Assembly (NCBI GenBank): GCA_920105805.1
Contig: CAKKTI010000078.1
Span: 4,252 to 66,971, forward strand
Direction of reading: 5' to 3'
Source: Condylostoma magnum
Taxonomy: Eukaryota > Ciliophora > Heterotrichea > Heterotrichida > Condylostomatidae
DNA: 62,720 bases
Position numbers and translations under genes: made by a program. Under the pieces are notes generated by a model. It had not been told where the DNA came from. It did no database searches and was given only the letters and a program-made list of their open reading frames with translations. This document shows positions 1 through 11,800 of the stretch, piece after piece. The first letter of the stretch is position 1. Each line of letters opens with the position of its first letter.

Positions 1-1607
1 TATTCTTTGTTTATAGGTGATTAAGGAGAGTGATAAGTCTAAACTGTCTTCTTTTGTGTTTAAATCAGTGTTTAAGTTTCATCTAAAATGCTTATATGAA
101 TTTCAGATAAATCATCAATAAGTAAAGCTCTTTCTTTGTAATACTAGAACTCTTCAACATCAACAACCATTGTTTAGTTTTCTTCATCTAAACTAGTACA
201 TGTGAATTTTGTTTAAACTGCGGGAAATGTCATTAATTAGTCTTGTATATCTACAATGCTAAGAGTTCCTTGCTTATTTTTAGGAACTACTATTCCATTT
301 CTATGAAATCTGCCAAAACTGTCTATATAACCTCTTATGTAAAAGGGTTTATTTTGCTTTATTTTTGTATTACCATAAATTCTTCACTCAAAGATAGAAG
401 GATCATTTCATTGCTCTTATTCATCATTCAAAACTGTATCTTATATACTACTTTTCTTTACTTTCTTACGCTTTTGTACAGGAGATTTTTGTACTACTTG
501 AGTCTACCTTTTCTGTACTCTTTATTTAGCTTAGGATACTAGTTCCATTGATTTTTAGCAATCTTGTAATCTTTTCTCCTTAATTTAGATTTACAGCGCT
601 TATTTCTATATAATTTCCTGTTATTCTTCAACATCTTAATGATATTTTTCATTTTGCTCTCTTAACACGATTATTTATTACTATAATTCTGCAACTTTTT
701 AGTCCTTTTAAATCAAGTTTTATTATTCTACATGATCAAGCTATATTTTCAGTTGTTGTAAATCCTCGGCAAGTCCTTAATCATGAAGTTATTAGAAATC
801 AACAGAAGCTTTTCAGATTCTTTCTAATAATGCTCCTCTTTCAATACAATGCACTGCTACCTATCTACACAATTCCTTAAAACATAAAGAGTAGATTAAT
901 TAGCCAGCCTTTATTTTCTAATCAGTTCTTAAATCTCTCATTTTGAATATATAGGTGTCTAGCATGAAATTTAGTCATTCATTCAGTAATTACACCTGCC
1001 TACGCCCTGAGGGTGCTCCTAGATCTTTTCTTTTCTAAAAATCTTCATATTGTTTATACTTTTACTCACTTTAAGCATTGCTCTCTTCTAGTAGTTTAGG
1101 AATTTATTACTAAATATAGCTAGTTTATGACTTATATATATTTTATTGACTTGATTTTCCTTACTCTGCTTTTCTCAAGTACTTCTGTGCTTAAAACCTC
1201 AATTAATTACACTCCTATACAAATTAACTGTGCTAAGACGATAATTTCTTCTGTTGCTTGTTCTACTGCCTTGCTAATATTTCCTATACAGTTTTTAAAC
1301 TACAAGGCAAATGATAATTCTTTAGCGGTTGTGGTGGTTCATTGTCTAATATAATTGATAGCCATTCTTTCTAACTATCCAATTTAGTATCTTACCCATT
1401 TAACTTATCTTACATATAAGAAACATCCCTTGAAAACCCTTTGGGAGAGATTGAATTCGATCTTATATTTGACTTTTTTCTTATTTTAGGAAGTCTTAAA
1501 GTGCTATGGGTTCTCATCTGCTTATCTCTATAAGCTCTCCATTGGCTTAACTGGTCTTATTTTCCTCGTTTTATATGTTTTAATTTTGGACTAGGTGTTA
1601 TATCCAT
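1..1607 (-). CDS. axonemal dynein light chain p28-domain protein, AXDND1-like (C-terminal end beyond window)
   Basis: The reading frame starts at ATG 1607-1605 and runs off the left edge, giving at least 535 residues. A basic N-terminal stretch is followed by a coiled coil and then, at about residues 215-265, a block resembling the p28/axonemal dynein light chain domain. That block has LNEWLNFMLD, then YSLCFKELCRQV, then HCIERGALLERI, close to the family's Tyr-Ser-x-Cys-Phe-x-Glu-Leu and Cys-x-Glu-Arg-Gly motifs. A Gln-rich coiled coil comes next, and the last 150 visible residues are acidic and of unknown fold. Dozens of in-frame TAA/TAG codons are read as Gln. In metazoans p28-type proteins belong to inner-arm dyneins. 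The function here is inferred from the domain only. The start lies 2 bp after the stop of the upstream gene on the same strand, so the two may be one spliced gene: a 17 bp GT..AG segment at about 1536-1552 would join their frames. Confidence 0.62.
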
Positions 1608-1609
1608 TT

Positions 1610-2089
1610 TTATCTATCTACTTCGTCTAGTATTCTGAATAAATCCGTTGACTGCTTTAAATTAAAATTATCTATTGATGGCGATGAGAAAAGCATCGGG
1701 TTGTCTTAACTGTACTCGTTTTAAGCTTATAAGTTCACTTAAGGTGAGTTAAATATTGATCTTGGTTTTGGAGGGGAGTAGATCTGGGATTTGAGTTGTT
1801 AAAATTACTTAGTCAGAGTGTGTATTTCTTATGAAATTTACTTAATTGGAGAGTTGAGAGTTTTGCCTCTTATTTATGTACTGCGGCTTGTTAGAGTTTG
1901 GCTATTGTTGTCACGCTGGGACCTACATGGTGAGTTAGGTATTAGTCTTTGGTATTATTAAAGGAGTCTTAAGGCCTGTTTGCAATTGTTTCTGTATTTT
2001 TGTACTTGTAAGACTAGTTTATGATTCCGCTTTTACAAAATTTGTAGTTCTTTAGTATATTTTATAGTGCAATTAGAACAAAAGTTCAT
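1610..2089 (-). CDS. small coiled-coil protein, unknown function
   Basis: ATG 2089-2087 opens a 159-residue frame that ends at TAA 1612-1610. The N-terminus carries two Cys (MNFCSNC) and then a Leu/Gln-rich helical segment at about residues 13-50. A Ser/Pro-rich middle with SPP and SPS motifs follows, then an acidic end (LFRILDEVDR). No family is recognised. The frame is open through many TAA/TAG codons, so support comes from composition and a good start codon. The next gene's ATG is 2 bp downstream. The pair could be two adjacent genes, or this could be the N-terminus of the AXDND1-like protein joined through a short intron. RNA reads across 1500-1640 would decide. Confidence 0.45.
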
Positions 2090-2862
2090 TACAAATGGAA
2101 TATATGCTATTATTCTAAAAATTACTAGTATGTTGAGATTTCGTATTAACTGTTTGAAATGGTTTATGTAAAAGATAAGTAATAGTTATAGCTTTTGTTG
2201 CTTTATTATCTTTTCTATGTAGTGATTGGCATGTTAATATATATAATCCTGTTTCTATGTCAAATATAAAGTAAATTAAACTTTTGTTTAATAGTATTGT
2301 AAAATATAGCTAGAATGACTTTTTAATATTTCAAGTGCAGATGAAGGACTCTTTCACCCTTACTAATATTCAAATAGGATACATGTAGGAGTAGCTTTAA
2401 TAAGATAGTAAACAATCTAATACACAGACATCTTAATTCATTGAATCTTGGCAAAAATTGTCCATTATTACAAAAAATTACTTGTTTCTGTTTTTAGTAG
2501 ATTTTACAATGTTTTAGGTATAAAGTTAATATTTTAGCATTTCTGGTAAGATTACTTAGAATTCGCAACGAATTATATACTACAATCTTATTCATGGACA
2601 AAAGAATTATTCTAGAAGTATAATTAATTACTTTTATAATTCACAGTAAATATTTAAGTCTTGTTGATTACCAAGTGTTTTTATATACTAGAATAGTATA
2701 AACCTATCAGTAGTCTTCATTACCATTTCTTCAAACATTTAACAAAAATAAACAAAACTGTCTAAAAAGCATAGCATATTAACCATAAAGGCCATTTAAG
2801 ACTTAAAATCTGATAAGATTTTCCTGGAACTTAATTATACAAGTAGGTGAAATAATAATTAA
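2090..2862. other. AT-rich intergenic stretch
   Basis: No coding frame with convincing composition was found on either strand. It holds the upstream region of the minus-strand gene starting at 2089 and the downstream flank of the pseudokinase gene. No repeat or RNA gene was recognised. Confidence 0.5.
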
Positions 2863-4317
2863 CTAACTTTTATTTTCAATCAGATAATACGTAGCAGTTG
2901 CATGATTGTGTTCCTCCTATAAAATTGACTTAATTACGTAATTCCTATTAAATCCAAAATCAACAACTTACTGTAAAATCTCTTCATTAAATCTTTCAAG
3001 CTAAAAGTCTCCCGATAAAGACCGTCTATTAAAAATTTGCTTATAATCACTAAACCAGGGATGCAATAATACGTCATTAATGTTAATTCGTAGTAAGGGA
3101 TTTTTCTCTAGCATTTAACTTAACAAATTTTACAGTTTATAGTCTAAACCGGGGCTAATACTAGGATTTTCATTAATGATTAAATTGGCCAATTATTCCT
3201 AATCCTCACTAAAAAAGGGGTACTTTCCATTGATTAGATAGTACAGAATGATACCAAGACACCATATATCATGAGGAAGTGGCTTGTATCCCAGCTATCC
3301 TAGCATTTCAGGGGAATTATATCTCAATTACCCAATCCGTCCTTATATCTACTCATGCTATGAAACTCTTTTAGCCTTTTTGAATCTTATTAGCTTAAGT
3401 TGCTAAGTCTAAGGGTTGTATATTATATTCTTTAAAGACAGGTTTCTATGAGTAAATCCATTTGAATGCATATGCTAAATAGCTCTAGCAATTTATATAA
3501 AAATAGACTTAGCCTATTAAGTATCCGGTCTGCACTGTTTCAAGTAATTTAATAGGGATTTCTCCCCTATATAGTCAAATACTATATAAAAATGAGAATC
3601 ACTTTAAAAGTATTCTAAAAGTTTTACTATGTTTTAATGCTTTATAACCTTTAAGCAGTTTATTTACTTTTTAGTCTCAGACTGAATTGATCCTCTTTCC
3701 AAGCTTTGATTATCAATAATCTTTATAGCAACTTTACTTTTTGTTAACTTATGCTCTCCTAGCATTACTTTCTAGAATAATCCACTTCCTACCAGCCTTA
3801 AAAAGCTGTAAAATTGAGTTTATGTATTAAAGTTTTCAAAATCCTCCTAAAAGCTCTGTGTAATCTGTTTTTTAAGCAATTATAGCTCGATTTCAGCAGC
3901 TGTGATTGTACTCTCAGTAGGCCTCTACGTCCCTACATTAGACAAATCGATAAGAGAGTTATTAGTATCGCAGCTTTGAGGTACAAAATTTAGCTTTAAT
4001 AGCTTCGTTTAATTACCAAATTGATTACTGATAGATCTTCTATTTCTAACAGGCCTTATAATAAACGAATGTTACTCCCTAGGAGAATTAGCAGCACTTC
4101 TAGTCTAACTATTTTTCCTAGATTTCTGCTTTATATATTCATTAAGTATCTACCTAGGGGATCTTTATTCAGGAGTGTCTACTTTTAAAGGACTTCTAGG
4201 CAAAATTGGTATATTAGACGGTTTTCTCGGAGGGAGCTTATGAGCTTTTTTTAGAAAACTATGCTGTAATTTTCTAATCCCAGGGCTGGAATAGGACAAA
4301 CAGGGGATATTATTCAT
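2863..4317 (-). CDS. SNF1/MARK-like pseudokinase with C-terminal UBA-like domain
   Basis: A single frame of 484 residues runs from ATG 4317 to TAG 2865-2863. The first 165 residues are Ser/Pro/Arg-rich and look disordered. The kinase fold follows. The glycine loop GSGLFQKV is near residue 176, the VAIK lysine is present, and an APE-like SPEML and the helix-F DIWCLG are intact. The catalytic loop reads HRNLSLKN (about residue 290) where active kinases have HRDLKxxN, and the DFG site reads IRFKKA (about residue 309). Both catalytic aspartates are therefore missing, which predicts no phosphotransfer. The end (VVDFGFNRNYVIKSIL, about residues 445-475) resembles the UBA that follows AMPK/MARK-type kinase domains. 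It is probably a scaffold or regulator. It lies 28 bp downstream of the ankyrin gene on the same strand. Confidence 0.75.
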
Positions 4318-4345
4318 TTTTAAAATTACTCTATACTAATAATCA

Positions 4346-5038
4346 CTAGTCCCAGTCTCTTTCTATGCTATACGCGTTCCAGTACCTCTCGGCCCCCATT
4401 CTCATTAGTATATCTGCTATGTTTATTGCCTCTACGCTATCAATTCCTTCAATCACGTTTAATGGGGATTATCTTAAACAATTTACAGCATTTATATCAG
4501 CTCCTTTTTCCAGTAAAAGCTTCACCATTTCTTCATTCTCTGTTGCACAAGCCATATGCAGGGCTGTACTTCCTGACTCATTTTCAGTATCGTTTATACT
4601 GAGTCCGCCGATCAGTAAAATATCTATCAGGGATGCTATTACTTCTAGCTTTATATCTTTTCTTACTACCAAGGCCGGTAAAGTTCCCTTAAATACCGGA
4701 TGACCTAGATCAAGGCCGTTTTATAGGAAAAATCCTAGTACATATGCGTTGTGGTTCACTAATGCTTGCTTGAAGGCCTTTACTGTATGATAAGTAAGTG
4801 GTTTTAAATCTTATGCACTTTCAATAAGATTTTGTAATTATTCAACGTTTCCTTCAGCTGAAAAATCAATTAAATCTTCTCCTAAACTTACTAATTATTA
4901 ATATTACTCAGGGTTGTTCTGCTTAAGCTCCTCTATTCTATCTATTTCTGTCTGAAATGAGTTTACTAGGGGAAAAGGGCCTTGGGGTTCCTCAGGCAAG
5001 GGGTCAGTAGAGATTATCATAAACTCAGTTTCTGACAT
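4346..5038 (-). CDS. ankyrin-repeat protein
   Basis: ATG 5038 opens a 230-residue frame. The first 60 residues are acidic and Pro-rich. From about residue 70 there are ankyrin-type helices, and one full repeat is unmistakable (GSTALHMACATENEEMVKLL followed by EKGADINAVN). The C-terminus ends WNAYSIERDWD, followed by tandem TAG (4348-4346) and TGA (4345-4343). No catalytic motif is present, so it is probably a protein-binding adaptor. The start is conserved-looking and faces the START gene across a 217 bp divergent region. Downstream, only 28 bp separates its stop from the pseudokinase ATG, and co-regulation is possible but unproven. Confidence 0.72.
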
Positions 5039-5255
5039 TTTAGAAATGAGTAGCATAAGACATAATGAATCACCGCTGTTGTCACCCGGGTATAGACAAA
5101 ACTCTATATAAAATGAGGAAAACATAGAAAGACAGGTAGATAAAATCAATGATCTGCATGTATAAATGAACAATGTTATAAGTAATCTCAACTCACATAT
5201 AGATAACGTCGTTTAAAATCATGAAAACAGCTTTTTAGAGGCTTTTAGGTACTAA
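5039..5255. promoter_or_regulatory. divergent promoter region between ankyrin and START genes
   Basis: These 217 bp separate two outward-facing start codons, so both promoters should lie here. No motif is recognised. The segment is less AT-rich than other gaps and contains in-frame ATGs that could lengthen either gene. Confidence 0.4.
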
Positions 5256-7082
5256 ATGCACAATATTTTCAAGTAATTAAGGCAACTCGAGTAGAAAACG
5301 AGTTAATAGCGATATCAGTTGAAGAAAAATAAGAAAATTGTCAATTTGGAGAAATCGATGGTATGGTACAGGGACGAAAGCATTAAACTAGGAGAGCAGC
5401 TTGGCTCTTATAAGTCCGAGTCAGACAGGCTGAAGAAAAAATGCTAAGACTACCAAGACCATATCAAATTCTTAGAAAACCAAGTAAAAAAGTCAAAACG
5501 ACAAATTTCTAAACTTCTTGCAAAACAAAGTCAAGATGAAACTATAAGTGAATTTCCAACTTTAATCACTCAAGCCCCTAAAACTGCCTATAACAATTTA
5601 AGCTTTCATCCTAGAAGCCATCACGGTTAAGCTATATATGACATCTACACCAGATCAAGACACTTAAGTGAGTCTTTTCTGACTAATTGTGAGAACTATG
5701 TACTATAAATTGACTAGAAGTGCTAAAACACAGTAAGGCATATTCAAAGTATGCTTGATAACGAAAGGAAGAAAACAAAGCAGATGAGTCAGTACCAAGC
5801 TTCCGCAATTTTAGAAAAGACGGATTTAGAGAACTTATTTCTAGAATGTGTTGACGAGGTTAGGAAAGAGGTGGCAAAACGCCAGGCTAAGTTCTTCCTA
5901 TAAAAGCGATTTGCACATAAAACATAAAATTCAGTCAGACTGCATAAAACTAACCCGAATAAGCTAACAGCGGCGGACAAGGTAAGAATTATGGAGCTTT
6001 TAGTATCAAATGAGTCAATTTTGATACTATTGTATGAGAAATTGTTTCCTTATAGAGCAAGCTAGTTTCCGTCGTTACAAACGAATAAGCTGGGAGAAGT
6101 AAAGGAAGATGGAAACCTTGCTGATATTGAGGAGATTTTTTCCAAATTGCCAGCGTTCAAAAGGAGGTTTGAAGGGGAGAAGAGTATGTCAAGTAATGTT
6201 AGTTTTAGGAGGAAGGTAAAGGGGCTTAATAAATCAACTTGATATAGTAGTAATTTTAAGCTAATGTTTGTTATGCAACGTTGTAATAATAATATGGGAT
6301 AGTTGAATTGCTCGTGTGGTAATATATGCATCAGTTCTGAGGCTATAATAGACTCCACTTCGCACCACTAGTAAAGCGACTCTATAAGAAGTTTACCGTC
6401 TTAATATAAGTAGAAATAGCTCATGATAAACTAGCAGCAGTGTATACAAAGATTGAATTAGGCGGTTGAGGAATTCAAAATAATGCTTTAAAACTCACCG
6501 GATTATGATGGATCTACTGTTGTAAAGGAAACATAAGATATAAAAATATACAGTTTACCTTAAGAAAGAGGACAATTGCTTAAATCTTTTTGAAATACAA
6601 TAGGCACACCTTAATAGTACTAATAAATATTTGATGATTATGAATACAGGCTTAAATGAGACAAAAATATTGTGCATATTGAAAAAGTTGGTGAAATTAG
6701 TAGTGATATACAGGTGTGCTATTCTGTTTTTAAAAAGATTCTAATGGTTGATTAGAGAGAATTATTAGTAATGACTAAGACCATAGAGGAAGATGATGGT
6801 ATAATAGAAGTTAGTATATCTGTGGAATCTGAAAATTATCCTGTTCCTAATAATAGAGTAAGAGGAGAAGTTATTATAAGTGGACATTAGATAAAACTGT
6901 AGTAAAATTTACAAGGGAACTATCGTAGTAGAGTCTTCAGTGTTGCTTACACAGATATGAAAATACCGGAGGTTATAAGAGGACCAGCTATGAAGATTGC
7001 ATATACAAGTATAGCAAATTTTTCAAAAAGTATTGATAAAGCTTTAGTAGAGTATTGGAAAACTAGTAAAGATATTAAGTAA
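5256..7082 (+). CDS. START-domain lipid-transfer protein with N-terminal coiled coil
   Basis: One uninterrupted frame of 608 residues runs from ATG 5256 to TAA 7080-7082. ATG 5358 in the same frame is an alternative start. Residues 1-110 form a Lys/Gln-rich coiled coil, residues 110-430 are mostly helical without a recognised family, and residues 440-600 form a START domain. Family landmarks visible there are EYRLKWDKNI, then GEISSDIQVCY, then VRGEVIISG and AMKIAYTSIANF. TGA at 6591 falls at an ordinary Trp position. START domains bind a lipid in a hydrophobic cavity and shuttle it between membranes. The ligand cannot be told from sequence. The gene ends 28 bp from the convergent ankyrin-kinase. 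Confidence 0.8.
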
Positions 7083-7110
7083 TTTCATTCATTTTATAAA
7101 ATAAATATTA

Positions 7111-8814
7111 TTAAACTAACTCATCTTCCAAGCTCTTTTCCTTAGTGTATTTTAATTACTTTAAGCTTGAAATAATTTAACTAATATTTGGACGATTTTC
7201 AGGCTCATAACAGCAGCATTGACTTATAAGGTATTTTATTTCCTACCTTGCATGTATTGGAAGTTAAATAGGTGTTTTCCTGAATAATCTAAAAGGTATT
7301 GAATTAGAATTAGATGAAGGAACATCCCCTCAGGGACGTACACCACCAAATATTTCAATTAAAAGGCAGCCAAATGACCAAATATCGGATGATGGTAACA
7401 GTTGGTCTATATCAGTAATCAAAAACAGCTCAGGGGCCATAAATCGTGTAGTTCCTATGTTCAAATCACTGTTTGTATGCTCTTCTGAGTCTTAACATGG
7501 TCGGGTAAGTGAAGATAAGCTAATCTTACAAAATTACGTATCTTTCAAGTATATATTTTCTGATTTTATATCTCTATGCACTATTGGAGGACTTTACATA
7601 TGCAAATATTCAATAACTTTTGCTATGTTTAATGATATATTTATCTGTTGTTTAAAGCTTAAAGGCTCTTTATCCTTGTATATTCGGTCAAACAATTTCT
7701 TTTTAGATGGAAATTCTGCAATTATTTAAATTTTATTACTAAATTTACAAATTCCAATCAAAGAGGTTAAGTTTGGATGTCTTAGCTATGTAAGCATCTT
7801 TATCTCATTTTTTAAGCTATTTCTTATTTTGATGTCTTTGAGTTTACTACTATTCACTTGTTTTATATAGCATTTTGTACTAAAATATTTTCCGGTGAAA
7901 ATTGAAAAGTCATCTGTCTGAACTTACAGTTCTAATATTTTAACGTATTTAGTCTGCACCAATTCAAAGCTATCAATGTTAAAATCTTGAATAATTTCTT
8001 ATAAGAATCCATTCCTGGGACTCAGCTTTTAGGTCATTAGACTTTTCGGTAATTTATTATTAGTTTTTAACCTGTTTTCTGTATATGATTTTTATACTCA
8101 AGCTTTGGATTAGGATAATTATTCTTATTATAAGTCAAATTTAATTCTACTATTCAATGAACTTGATTGGGTCATAGTTTTATCTGTATGCTAGAAATAA
8201 AGCTTTTTATTAGTTTTAATAGTTCTTGCATTTCGTTTCACAGGAGAACTTTTTTAAGTTGGGATTACCTCTCTATTTCTTACCCTTTTTACCTTTTTAG
8301 TAATCATTATTTTAGACTCCACTAGCTTTTTAATGTAAAGTACTTGTCTATTTGAAGTATTCTATATAAGATCAATGGGTGTTCTATTCTTATTATCACT
8401 TAAACTTAATTTAGGGTTATAATCTAGTATTAATTTTGTTAATTTTACATTAGATTTACTTATAGCCATATGCAAAGCAGTTAATCCATAATCATCTTAA
8501 TTATCAATTATGCTACCGAAAATCGACGGGTTTTCTAAAATGACTCAGCATTGCTTGTAATGCTCTAAACGAACAGATATATGCAAAGATGTTTAGTTAT
8601 AAGTTAGCTATGGAATTATTTCTGCATTCTAAGTATATAGATACTTAGTGATGTATGGAGATCCAGTATATAATGATTTTCTTAAAATCGATTACCCCTT
8701 TTAGTTTTTTGTATTAATGTCTAATCCTTATTCTATTAGTTATTTTAGCTCTTAGATGTTATCTTCTGCTATTAATGTCTCTAAAGTTTATTACTACGAG
8801 ATTTCCTGTCCCAT
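7111..8814 (-). CDS. ankyrin-repeat TKL-type kinase with altered DFG motif
   Basis: A frame of 567 residues runs from ATG 8814 to tandem TAA TAA (7113-7108). Ankyrin repeats cover about residues 20-150 (DDYGLTALHMAI is a clear repeat start). A basic linker with SPVKRN follows, then a TKL-like kinase from about residue 265. The VAIK-type lysine is kept (TKCYIKQV) and so is the catalytic loop HRDIKSENIYL at about residue 412. The metal-binding DFG is replaced by SLS (CKISLSSLTRP, about residue 430). MAPE and SSDIWSFGCLLIEI are intact. Loss of the DFG aspartate usually abolishes or weakens activity, so this is probably a pseudokinase or atypical kinase. The architecture resembles the RIPK4/integrin-linked kinase class, also common in amoebae and ciliates. 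Confidence 0.8.
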
Positions 8815-11800
8815 ATTTATTAAACATTATTCATAAGTTACTTAAATGCTACTATTTATATTAATATACTTACTTATAGGTCATATTTATTAACCAAAAT
8901 CATTACTAGGGATTTAGTTATTATAAATAAACATATTTGATGTGATAGCATTAGTAAAATAGTTGTTTTGTAGTAAAATATTTTTATATTAGATAGAAAT
9001 TTACTAGTAATAATTCATAATTGGTTAGCAAATTTTTTATTTATTCATTCTGTCTTTTGCTAATAATTTCCTATATGTTGATCGGTATTTAAACCGAGTT
9101 TATTTATCATTTTAGGCAAATAAAATTATTAGTATATGAAATAAGCATTTAATAGTTACTAGTTTTTAATTTCACATGATTTCATTTGCAAGCATAAAGA
9201 TACCAATAAGCTATAAATTATTCAAAATATGATAAATACAGCTGTAATTACTATTTTAGAATTTCCAAAACAGAATTAAAATTATTAAAGAAAACAACTG
9301 AATTAGTAATTTTAAATAATGTAATAAGCTCACTATACTACAAATCAATAGTAGTAATATATTAAAAGCAACTTGTAAAAAGCTTTATAAGCCTCACTTA
9401 ATAGATAATTTAAAAGTCATTAGATTAATAAGGACATGGTTTGATCAAATAGGGAATTGTATTATAGTTAAGATATAGCAAAGGCAATAAACACAAATGC
9501 TTATTCATCTTTAGAGTTAGTTCAAAGGAAAAGAATCGATAAATAAAACTAGTAGGAGATTTCCAAATTTAAATGATTGGCAGGTTAATTAAAGTCAGCT
9601 TGATAAATAACTATACTGATTGCTTCAAAAGGTATTTTATTATAAAATTATTAAACTAAAGAGTTAATGAGCTTTCATTAGTCATTCTAGCGCAAGATTA
9701 CTTTAAATGCAAGGATTATTTTTCATAAATATATGCATTCATGCAATCTCTCTACTGCTATTTATCTTTATTCATTTCCATCAAGTTTTTATATAATCCG
9801 ATCAGTTTAATCAAGGCATTTAACAAGCTTATCAAGATAATTATAGTCTTTAACCTTAAGTCTATGCTATAATATAAACTCCTCAATGAGATGTGTGATT
9901 AAATCACTACTTTCTATAGTGAATAAGCTTTTAATATTCTTTTCAGAGTAACTTCCGGTGTTGTTCTAACATCATTAAAACTCCCTTTCTGTAAGATCAT
10001 TGAAACTCCTTTAATCAATTAGGTTATTATTGATCAATCTAGCAGATTACATTAAAATCAAGCGATGAGCATATTGATTATTGGTGAAATTTTTAAAAGT
10101 CATCCTAATGGTACTTATTTTAAATCTTATACTAACTCTTAAGTAGGCTATAAGCTTATCTAGTTATCTAGACTGTTTATAACAAACAAAACTTAATATA
10201 TTTGGTGTATTTTTCTTATAGGAAAATTGCAAACTTGATGCTTTCATCTATTAGGCTTATATAATAAAGAAATGTGCAATTGATAGTTCTAATATAGATA
10301 GTTCTTAAGTTCAACTAGTAATAGCTTTGACCAAATTTTGTAAAGATTAGATGATTAGTTTATAATGAATTGCTCTCTAATTATTTTAATCTAGTTTATA
10401 CAATAGAATCCCTGAAACTAACTATGGATATTGTAGACTATTGGACACGCAAGTTTAATGTAAGAAACTGATTGAAATATATACAGTATAGTAATTATCC
10501 ATTGAATTATGGATAATACTCACATTTTAAAAGCTAAAGGGCATTTTTGTCTGAATAGGTAAAAATTAGCATTGGATATTGCATCTTTACTATAACTATA
10601 TTTCAAGGCGCTATAATTAAGGTTGATAACCTTATTATGCTAAATAAAATACCAAATGATGATTTCAAATAACAAAATTTAAAGTTGATTAAAATGCATA
10701 ATACTTACAATGAAGAGTATTGAAGGGTATTATACTAATATTGGTTGTTAAAGTATTAGTTTAGAAATGAGTATTGAAGCTTGCTTTAAAGTAGTTATGG
10801 GTAGTCATAATTAGCATTCCAAATTATTAATGCTATCCTAGTTAAATAGTAGATAATTTAACAACGTTAATAATTTCTTTTGCTTAATAGAATAATTCGA
10901 CTTACTATGATTTATATAAAAAATTATTAGATATATACAAATAAAGGACAACAATTGATTGCCGAAAATTTGACAGAATAATGAACATTACTATAGGTAT
11001 CTTTTGGATGCCTACAGGTTTATTCTTATAGAGGAAATTATTATTCAGTTGTTAATCATAGGGTAATGTTTAAATACTAAATTTTAGTCTGTAGATTTTC
11101 TACGTGTTGTTAGTCGAATTTTTAAAATTAGAAGTTATCAAGATAGTCTCAGAAAATTATTGTGTTAACTTGTAACTCCTATTATATAATTTTTTAAAAA
11201 TCTTAATACTCCTTTTTACTTAGATAAACAAGCAAAATAAAGAATAATTGACTCTAGTATATCTCTTTATAGCTATGACCTTATAGTACTCTATATTGTA
11301 TATAATTTCAGTAGACCTAATTGAGCTATCATTATGATTATCTATATACTTAATCTGATACTACTTATATCATTTTATCTAAATATAAAAGGTGCATTAG
11401 AACTCAGCATATCCATTATATTCTAACTATTAAACAAGGTTTTGATAAAATATCTAGTAATAGTTATTCCACTTAGATATTAATTCAATTGTTTAGTTAT
11501 AGGCCACATATGAATGATAGAATGTGAACCTCCGTCTACTCCTTGCATTGCCATATTATCATTTTATCGGTGAAAGAGACAGCCCCATCTCCATTTTTAA
11601 TGTAGACACCCAACTACTATTTTAATAAAAGTTAATATGCTAACTAATGCACTTCATACTGAATTTATACACTTTGTAGCATGTTTTTGTCATTTTTTTG
11701 CTCGAAACTCGTACATATCTATATAGAGGCACACTGATAAGCTAATCTCAGATTGGTTTAATTCGGTGCAGACTATTGCTTATAAAGAGTATACACTCAT

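Noticed and set aside
243-542. Short standard-code frames on the plus strand in 1-1400
   Set aside because: They lie antisense to the AXDND1-like gene, whose p28 motif is clear, and disappear as evidence once TAA/TAG/TGA are sense.
8815-9700. Inverted-repeat transposon (MITE-like) in the AT-rich gap
   Set aside because: Only short AT-rich palindromes occur by chance; no pair of terminal inverted repeats with target duplication was found.
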